From Caenimonas soli (GTDB lineage Bacteria; Pseudomonadota; Gammaproteobacteria; Burkholderiales; Burkholderiaceae_C): DNA of 64,000 nucleotides. Shown here piece by piece: positions 58,704-64,000 of the stretch. Positions within the stretch are counted from its first letter, which is position 1. The number at the start of each line of letters is the position of its first letter. Below the pieces are notes generated by a model that saw nothing but the letters and a program-made list of their open reading frames with translations, ran no database searches and was not told the origin of the DNA. The position numbers were made by a program, and so were the translations under genes. Where the stretch lies: positions 62,001-126,000 of the forward strand of contig NZ_JABJVV010000011.1 in assembly GCF_013155545.1 (NCBI RefSeq), written 5' to 3'.

Positions 58704-58886
58704 ATGGAGAACAAGACAGCCAGGCTGACAGTGCTAATCGACCCCGCGCGCAAGGATGCGTTCGAGAAGCTCTGCCACGCCCAGGACATGACGCCCTCGC
58801 AGGTCATGCGCCGCCTGATCCGCGACTTCCTCAACGAAAACGGGATCAAGCTGCCCATCGCTGCGGCCAAGAAGGCCCGCAAGTAG
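58704..58886 (+). CDS. Ribbon-helix-helix (CopG-type) protein 2
   Basis: A 60-residue protein with ARLTVLIDPARKDAFEKLC as ribbon/helix 1 and TPSQVMRRLIRDFLNENG as helix 2, ending in a basic tail (AAKKARK). It is the tandem paralogue of the protein at 58453. It is preceded by its own palindrome with an internal -10 box. The homospermidine synthase gene starts 29 bp downstream on the same strand and may be co-transcribed. Confidence 0.88.
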   Translation: MENKTARLTVLIDPARKDAFEKLCHAQDMTPSQVMRRLIRDFLNENGIKLPIAAAKKARK

Positions 58887-58915
58887 AGTTTTACTGCTGT
58901 CCTACACTGTCGCCC

Positions 58916-60325
58916 ATGAGGCGGCAAGCAACGTTCGCGGGCAGGGTGGTCATGTTGGGCTTCGGCAGCGTCGGCCAAGGCATGCTGCCACTGTTGCCGC
59001 GCGAATTCGGCGTCAAGCCCGGCCGCGTCAAGATCGTCAAGACCCGCGAGGACGATACCGGCATCGCCGCGGAGTTCGGCGCCGAAGTGATCGCCACGCC
59101 GTTGAACGAAGGCAACTTCGAGACCGTGCTCGAGCCCTTGCTGGGGAAGGGCGACTTCCTGCTGAACCTCTCAGTCGACGTTTCCAGCATCGCGCTGATG
59201 CGGTTCTGCCGCAAACGCGGCGCCTTCTATCTGGACACCTGCAACGAGCCTTGGCCGGGGCGTTACGACAACCCGGAGCTGTCGCCGTCACAGCGTTCCA
59301 ATTACGCCTTGCGCGAAGAGGCGCTGGCCTTCCGGCGGGACCTTCGCTCGGGACCGACGGCGGTTCTCACGCAGGGCGCCAATCCCGGGCTGGTATCGGC
59401 CCTGGTCAAGCGGGCCTTGCTCAACATGGCCGAAGAAACGCATCTGAAGGTGGAGAGGCCCACCAGCTACGAGGATTGGGCGGAGCTGGCCCGCAGCCTG
59501 GACATCAAGGTAATCCACATCGCCGAACGCGACTCGCAGATTTCCGACAGGCGCAAGGAGAGTGACGAATTCGTCAACACCTGGTCGGTGGAAGGCTTCT
59601 TCGACGAAGGCCTGCAGCCCGCGGAACTGGGCTGGGGCAGCCACGAGAGGCATTGGCCCGAGGATGCCGGCCGCCATGGCTTCGGCTGCGACGCGGCGAT
59701 CTACCTGAACCGTCCCGGCATCGCGACGCGGGTGCGCAGCTGGACTCCGCTGGAAGGCCCTTACCACGGCTTTTTGGTGACCCACGCCGAATCGATCTCC
59801 ATCGCCGATCACTTCACGCTGCGCGACAACGGCAACATCACCTACCGGCCCACCGTGCACTACGCCTACCATCCGTGCGACGACGCCGTGTTGTCCCTGC
59901 ACGAAGTGGCGGGCAAGAACTGGAAACTGCAGCGCAAGCAGCGCATCATGCGCGACGAGATCACCGGCGGGATGGACGAACTCGGCGTGCTGCTGATGGG
60001 CAATGCCAAGGGCGTGTATTGGTATGGATCGCGCCTGTCCATCGAGCAGGCGCGCAAGCTGGCGCCGTACAACACGGCCACCAGCCTCCAGGTGGTAGCG
60101 GGCATCCTGGGCGGCATGGCCTGGGCCTTGCGCAATCCGGACGCCGGCCTGGTCGAGCCCGACGACCTGGACTGGGAGACCGTGTTGGAAGTGGCCGTTC
60201 CCTACCTGGGCGATGTCGTCGGCGAGTGGGGTGACTGGACGCCGCTGCAGGGCCGCAGCCCGCTTTTCAGCGAAGACAAGGACCTCGAGGATCCCTGGCA
60301 GTTCCTGAACTTCCTTGTGAAATAG
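58916..60325 (+). CDS. hss: Homospermidine synthase
   Basis: Makes sym-homospermidine from putrescine (and spermidine) using NAD. The 469-residue length is normal. The N-terminal NAD-binding motif is VMLGFGSVGQGMLPLL (about 12-27). LDTCNEPWPGRY, TQGANPGLVSALVK and YAYHPCDDAVLSLHE are characteristic blocks of the bacterial enzyme. The oxidoreductase downstream, 19 bp away, resembles polyamine-catabolic PuuB, supporting a polyamine unit. Confidence 0.93.
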   Translation: MRRQATFAGRVVMLGFGSVGQGMLPLLPREFGVKPGRVKIVKTREDDTGIAAEFGAEVIATPLNEGNFETVLEPLLGKGDFLLNLSVDVSSIALMRFCRKRGAFYLDTCNEPWPGRYDNPELSPSQRSNYALREEALAFRRDLRSGPTAVLTQGANPGLVSALVKRALLNMAEETHLKVERPTSYEDWAELARSLDIKVIHIAERDSQISDRRKESDEFVNTWSVEGFFDEGLQPAELGWGSHERHWPEDAGRHGFGCDAAIYLNRPGIATRVRSWTPLEGPYHGFLVTHAESISIADHFTLRDNGNITYRPTVHYAYHPCDDAVLSLHEVAGKNWKLQRKQRIMRDEITGGMDELGVLLMGNAKGVYWYGSRLSIEQARKLAPYNTATSLQVVAGILGGMAWALRNPDAGLVEPDDLDWETVLEVAVPYLGDVVGEWGDWTPLQGRSPLFSEDKDLEDPWQFLNFLVK

Positions 60326-60344
60326 CGCTCACCGCGAGGCCCGC

Positions 60345-61649
60345 TTGCTGCTCAAGAAAGAACTCGGCGTCGTCGAGAATTCCTGGTACGAGGCAAGCGT
60401 GGAGCGGCCGCCGCCTTCGCGGCCGCTGGCCGAGCGCACGACCGCCGACATCTGCGTGGTGGGAGGTGGTTATGCCGGCGTGTCGGCCGCGCTGGAGCTG
60501 GCCGAGCGTGGCTATTCGGTGGTGCTGCTGGAAGCGCAGCGCATCGGCTGGGGCGCTTCCGGGCGCAATGGCGGGCAGGCCATCGTGGGCTTCGGCTCGG
60601 ACGGCGAGTGTGCGATAGAAAAGCAGTTCTCGCCGGCGGATGCGCGCCGCACCTGGGACGTTTCCGTCGAGGGGCTGCAGCTGCTGCGCGAGCGGATCGC
60701 CCGCTATGGCATCGACTGCGATTTCCGTCCCGGCTACCTCAGCCTTGCCGTCAAGCCGCGCAAGTCGGACGAGCTGCGGCGCTGGATGGATCACGCCGCA
60801 GCCGCCTACCGGCACCCGCTGCAGTGGATAGGTCCCGCGGAGATCGGCGAGTGGCTGGCCACCAAGCGCTTTCATTCGGCGGTGTTCGACGCGACCTCCG
60901 GCCACCTGCATCCCCTGAAGTATTGCCTGGGCCTGGCCGGCGCAGCCCGCGCGGCCGGTGTGCGGATCCACGAGAACTCCGCGGCGTTCGTGGTCGAGCG
61001 GGGCGACAAGCCAGTGGTGAAAACCGCGCAGGGCGAGTGCCGGTGCAATTTCGTGGTGCTTGCCGGCAACGTGTACCTGGGCGAGTACGGCGACGAGATC
61101 GCGCCGGAGGTATCCGCGCGCATCATGCCCGTCGGCACCTACATGATCGCCACGGAGCCGATGGGCCAGGAGCGCGCCGACGCATTGATGCGGACACGTC
61201 CCGCGGCCTCGGACACCAACTTCGTGCTCGACTATTTCCGCCTGAGCGCCGACCACCGGCTGCTGTTCGGCGGCGCCGACAGCTACAGCGGGGCGGCACC
61301 GCGCGACCTGATAGCGCGGATCCGCTCCAGCATGCTGGTGGTATTTCCGCAGCTGGACGATCTGGCCATACCGCACGCCTGGGGCGGCTTTGTCGACATC
61401 ACCATGAACAAGGCGCCGAATTTCGGGCGCCTGGGCCACAACATCTACTATCTGCAAGGGTTCTCGGGCCATGGCCTGGCGCTGGCCGGAATGGCCGGCA
61501 AGCTCGTGGCCGAGGCGGTCGCGGGGCAGGCGGAGCGCTTCGACCTGTTCGCCCGCATCAGGCACCATCAGTTCCCCGGCGGCGCGCTGATGCGCACGCC
61601 GGCCCTGATCCTGGGAATGCTGTACTACCGCCTGCGCGACGCGCTGTAG
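60345..61649 (+). CDS. FAD-dependent oxidoreductase, PuuB/DadA-like
   Basis: A 434-residue amine or amino-acid oxidase type flavoprotein. The dinucleotide motif CVVGGGYAGVSAALELAERG is at about 38-57, and GASGRNGGQAIVGFG is the flavin-contact segment of gamma-glutamylputrescine oxidases. The C-terminal FSGHGLALAGMAGKLVAEA is conserved. I propose a TTG start at 60345, with GAGG at 60336-60339 and no suitable ATG. A polyamine-derived amine is the likely substrate from context. Confidence 0.88.
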   Translation: MLLKKELGVVENSWYEASVERPPPSRPLAERTTADICVVGGGYAGVSAALELAERGYSVVLLEAQRIGWGASGRNGGQAIVGFGSDGECAIEKQFSPADARRTWDVSVEGLQLLRERIARYGIDCDFRPGYLSLAVKPRKSDELRRWMDHAAAAYRHPLQWIGPAEIGEWLATKRFHSAVFDATSGHLHPLKYCLGLAGAARAAGVRIHENSAAFVVERGDKPVVKTAQGECRCNFVVLAGNVYLGEYGDEIAPEVSARIMPVGTYMIATEPMGQERADALMRTRPAASDTNFVLDYFRLSADHRLLFGGADSYSGAAPRDLIARIRSSMLVVFPQLDDLAIPHAWGGFVDITMNKAPNFGRLGHNIYYLQGFSGHGLALAGMAGKLVAEAVAGQAERFDLFARIRHHQFPGGALMRTPALILGMLYYRLRDAL

Positions 61650-61950
61650 TCCCGCTGGGGCGTCACCACTGGGCAGGATGCGCTCGCCCGGCAGCACTTC
61701 GTAAGGCGGGGCCCAGCCGTCGATCTCGCGCAGCCGCGCCAGCCAGGCCGCGATGTTCGGATGGCTTTGCTCGAAGGCGTAGCCGCTCTCTTCGGACGGG
61801 TAGTGCAAGTAAGCCGACATGGAGAAATCGGCGATGGTGGGCGCGTCGCCGACGATGAAGCGGAGCCTCCCAGGGCTGGCGCAGCGCGCGCAGGAAGAAT
61901 ACGACCTTGAAGCTGTTGCCCGATTGGCTGAAGCAGTGCAGGCGGTACAT
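61650..61950 (-). pseudogene. Glutathione S-transferase, internally deleted and frameshifted
   Basis: The first 28 codons (MYRLHCFSQSGNSFKVVFFL...) are the normal thioredoxin-fold start of a GST. Directly after RQPWEAP the sequence jumps to the C-terminal helical domain, read in another frame (FIVGDAPTIADFSMSAYLHYPSEESG...SHPNIAAWLARL). About 110 codons are missing. A second shift near the end separates PGERILP from the probable original stop at 61663-61665. It lies 2 bp behind the DUF1080 gene. Confidence 0.8.
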
Positions 61951-61952
61951 CG

Positions 61953-62558
61953 CTACAGCTGCCGGATCTGGAACTTGCGGAATTTCACCACACCGCCGGC
62001 GTATTCCAGGGCGATGGGTCCGCTCGCGCGCCGGCTGTCTTCGACTTCCGCGGTTTTCACGCCGTTGAGCATCACCGTGATGCGGTTGCCTTTGACGGTG
62101 ATGTCATAGGTGTTCCACTTGCCGGCCGCCTTGGGCATGGGCACGACCTTGGCCAGGTGGACGACGGCACCCGTGCCGAAGGCCGGGTCGGGGCGGCGGT
62201 CGAAGATGTTGGCCTCGTAGCAGGTGCGGTCCGTGATGGGCCTCACGTCGGCACAGCGCATGTAGATGCCGCTGTTGGTGTCCGAGGTAACCCAGAACTC
62301 AGTGCGGATTTGGAAATCCTTGTACGGATTGTGGGTCACCAGGTACGCGGAATCGCTGCTGAGCTTGTTGTCGGCCACGATGGCGCCATCCTGGGCACGC
62401 CAATTGCCACCGCCTATGCTGCTCCAGTTGTTCAACCCCGTGTTCCCGTCGATCAGCGTCTCCCATCCGGTGGTCGCGACCGGGGGTGTGCTCGTGCAGC
62501 CAACGATGGACAGGGCGGCCAGCAGCGAAGCCGCGGCAAAGGAAGGAAGTCGGGTCAT
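61953..62558 (-). CDS. DUF1080/3-keto-disaccharide hydrolase-like lipoprotein
   Basis: A 201-residue exported lipoprotein; the signal peptide ends in the lipobox SIVGC (Cys21). The rest is a concanavalin-like jelly roll (GWETLIDGNTGLNNWSSIGGGNWRAQDGAIVAD, ... NSGIYMRC, ... WNTYDITVKGNRITVMLNG). These are signatures of the DUF1080 family, now partly named 3-keto-disaccharide hydrolase. Actual substrate is unknown. Confidence 0.87.
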   Translation of the reverse strand: MTRLPSFAAASLLAALSIVGCTSTPPVATTGWETLIDGNTGLNNWSSIGGGNWRAQDGAIVADNKLSSDSAYLVTHNPYKDFQIRTEFWVTSDTNSGIYMRCADVRPITDRTCYEANIFDRRPDPAFGTGAVVHLAKVVPMPKAAGKWNTYDITVKGNRITVMLNGVKTAEVEDSRRASGPIALEYAGGVVKFRKFQIRQL

Positions 62559-62629
62559 ACACGGCCTTTCATTGCTCTTGCCGAGCGGGACTCGTTTTAT
62601 AGCATCAAGCTTCGGCTGCGTGTTGCCTG

Positions 62630-63076
62630 CTATCGCTTGATCACGTAGCGCACGAAGCCATCGGCCTGCGCGAACTGGTCGTAAAGCTTGCGCACGCTAG
62701 CGTTGTCCTCGCGTGTCATCCAATACAGACGGGCCCAGCCCTCGGCCCGCATGGCGTTGCGCAGCCACTCGATCAGCGCCTTGCCGATCCCGTGCCCGCG
62801 GGCGGAAGGAAGCACGAACAGGTCTTCCAGGTAGCACACCGGCTGCGTCTCCCAGGTGTTCTCGTGCACCACGCAGTTGGCGAAGCCGTACACCTGGCCA
62901 TCCACTTCGGCCACGACGCACATGATGGCGGAGTCGGGATCCAGGATGCGCTTCCAGGTACGGTCGGTGACGGCGTCTCCCAGGCTCGCGCCATAGAAGT
63001 CGCAGTAGCCGCGCCACAGACCGCGCCAGGCGGCTTCGTCGGCGGGCAGGGCGGAACGGATGATCGGTAAAGACAT
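62630..63076 (-). CDS. GNAT-family N-acetyltransferase
   Basis: A 148-residue acetyltransferase. Acetyl-CoA-binding motif A is YLEDLFVLPSARGHGIGKALIEWL (Q/RxxGxG/A type), and motif B is in ARLYWMTREDNASVRKLYDQF. The start may be 63076 (MSLPII) or 63085; GGGAGG lies too close to the first and the second lacks one. Substrate unknown. Confidence 0.88.
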   Translation of the reverse strand: MSLPIIRSALPADEAAWRGLWRGYCDFYGASLGDAVTDRTWKRILDPDSAIMCVVAEVDGQVYGFANCVVHENTWETQPVCYLEDLFVLPSARGHGIGKALIEWLRNAMRAEGWARLYWMTREDNASVRKLYDQFAQADGFVRYVIKR

Positions 63077-63097
63077 GCCTCCCATTCTGCCGCCGAC

Positions 63098-64000
63098 TCA
63101 GGCGATCTGGCTGGCCAGCAGCACTGCCGCATGGACCGATTCGCGCTGCGCCCCGTCCTGGATCTGGTGGCGGCAACTGGTGCCGTCGGCGATGACGATG
63201 GCGCCGGGGTATTTGCGCACCGCCGGCAAGAGGCTCAGCTCGGCCATCTGCATGGAGACCTCATAGTGCTTGGCCTCGTAGCCGAAGCTGCCCGCCATGC
63301 CGCAGCAGCTGCTTTCTATCAGCTCGGGCTGCACGCCGGGAATCAGCTTGAGGACCTCGACGATCGGCGTTACCGCGGCGAACGCCTTCTGATGGCAGTG
63401 GCCGTGCAGCAGCACGCGCTTGTCCAGCGGACGCAGCTTCCGGCGCAGGCCATCCAGCCGGCCGGCCTGGTTCTCGCGAGCCAGGAATTCCTCGAACAAC
63501 AGGGCCTGCGCGGCCACCACCTGCGCGGGCGCGCCCAGGCCCATGGACAGCATCTCGTCACGCAGCGTCAGCAAGCAGGAAGGTTCCAAGCCGACGATGG
63601 GGATGAACTTTTCGGCGAACGGCAGGAGCGACTCGATGACTTCGCGCGCCTTGGCCCGCGCTTCTTCGACCATCCCGCTGGCCAGGTAGGTCCGGCCGCA
63701 GCACAAGTGCTTGCCGTCCGGCCTGGCCTTGGCGGCGACATGGACCGTATAGCCCGCGGCTTGCAAGACCTTGAGCGCCGAGCGCGCGTTCACCGACTCG
63801 AAGAAACCGTTGAAGGTATCGACGAACAGCACGACCGGCTTGGCCGCCGCCAGGACTTCCTCGCGGGTGGCCGTATTCGGCGTGTCGTTGAAGAAGTGCT
63901 TGGGCCGCCAGGCGGGCAGGCTGCGCCGCGCCGAAAAACCGAGAAACTTCTCGCCCAGGCGCGCCAGGAAGGGGCTGCGGTTGCGCAGGTTCAAGAGCGA
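63098..64000 (-). CDS. Fe-S oxidoreductase, CCG-domain C-terminal part (5' end outside window)
   Basis: The C-terminal ~300 residues of a GlpC/FAD-linked-oxidase type protein; the frame is open to the right edge. Two CCG domains are visible: the first with HLCCGRTYLASG and the second with ESSCCGMAGSFGYE, each able to bind an Fe-S cluster or quinone-linked cofactor. HGHCHQKAFAAV and LEPSCLLTLRDE are conserved. It is probably the end of a D-lactate dehydrogenase-like FAD plus Fe-S fusion, but the FAD part is not in the window. Confidence 0.87.
   Translation of the reverse strand, partial: SLLNLRNRSPFLARLGEKFLGFSARRSLPAWRPKHFFNDTPNTATREEVLAAAKPVVLFVDTFNGFFESVNARSALKVLQAAGYTVHVAAKARPDGKHLCCGRTYLASGMVEEARAKAREVIESLLPFAEKFIPIVGLEPSCLLTLRDEMLSMGLGAPAQVVAAQALLFEEFLARENQAGRLDGLRRKLRPLDKRVLLHGHCHQKAFAAVTPIVEVLKLIPGVQPELIESSCCGMAGSFGYEAKHYEVSMQMAELSLLPAVRKYPGAIVIADGTSCRHQIQDGAQRESVHAAVLLASQIA

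Noticed and set aside
58405..58886. Toxin-antitoxin module
   Set aside because: Both small proteins are RHH paralogues and no toxin-like gene is adjacent on either side; the downstream gene is a metabolic enzyme.
60267..61820. 517-codon minus-strand frame starting with GST-like sequence
   Set aside because: Only its first ~55 residues are protein-like (the C-terminal GST domain of the broken gene). The rest is antisense to the PuuB-like oxidase.

Overview
The window is high-GC DNA from a betaproteobacterium, most likely Burkholderiales of the Comamonadaceae type (Ramlibacter/Variovorax-like). This rests on the tRNA-Leu-tig-clpP-clpX-lon order, a Bug-type (TctC) binding protein, a small Trp-rich TIGR04438-like protein, an HpnC/HpnD pair and the style of the intergenic repeats. 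Genus assignment is an inference from gene content and recall, not from a search.

Layout. 1-7.8 kb: the 3' end of a sigma54-dependent activator, two perfect palindromic upstream sites, a -24/-12 promoter, then a Liv-type ABC importer (binding protein, two ATPases, two permeases) with a secreted short-chain-length polyhydroxyalkanoate (PHA) depolymerase inserted after the binding protein and an alpha/beta hydrolase at the end. I read this as a polyester-degradation and product-uptake operon. 7.8-16.3 kb: hemH, a HAD phosphatase, a 230-bp inverted-repeat element, hpnC-hpnD, and an RND efflux pair behind a promoter with a TetR-type operator. 16.4-22.9 kb: the proteostasis block tRNA-Leu, tig, clpP, clpX, lon, then tRNA-Gly, tRNA-Cys and tRNA-Leu. 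22.9-35.2 kb: a conserved unknown, an MFS carrier, murI, class I fumarase, a secreted copper-radical oxidase paired with a HAF-repeat protein, fumC, a UPF0114 membrane protein and acetyl-CoA synthetase. 35.2-40.3 kb: cytochrome c, the Trp-rich protein, a FAD/Rieske oxidoreductase, ilvD and lgt.

40.3-45.7 kb is a malonate catabolic operon: GntR regulator with a near-perfect operator touching its own start codon, malonyl-CoA decarboxylase, Bug-type binding protein, enoyl-CoA hydratase-like protein and malonyl-CoA synthetase. 45.8-54.7 kb looks accessory: a histidine kinase with an RsbRD-like N-terminus, a MEDS-domain protein and a copper/silver efflux operon (small secreted protein, cusC, cusB fused to a CusF domain, cusA, cusF) without a regulator beside it. 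54.8-58.3 kb holds a family 4 glycosyltransferase with a glycogen-debranching-type enzyme and a possible 49-residue protein. 58.4-61.7 kb holds two tandem ribbon-helix-helix proteins, homospermidine synthase and a PuuB-like oxidase. The window ends with a broken glutathione S-transferase gene, a DUF1080-like lipoprotein, a GNAT acetyltransferase and the 3' part of an Fe-S oxidoreductase.

No CRISPR array, prophage, integrase or intact insertion sequence was seen. The strongest candidates for under-described biology are the depolymerase-plus-importer operon, the copper-radical oxidase/HAF pair and the tandem RHH proteins with their own palindromic promoter regions.
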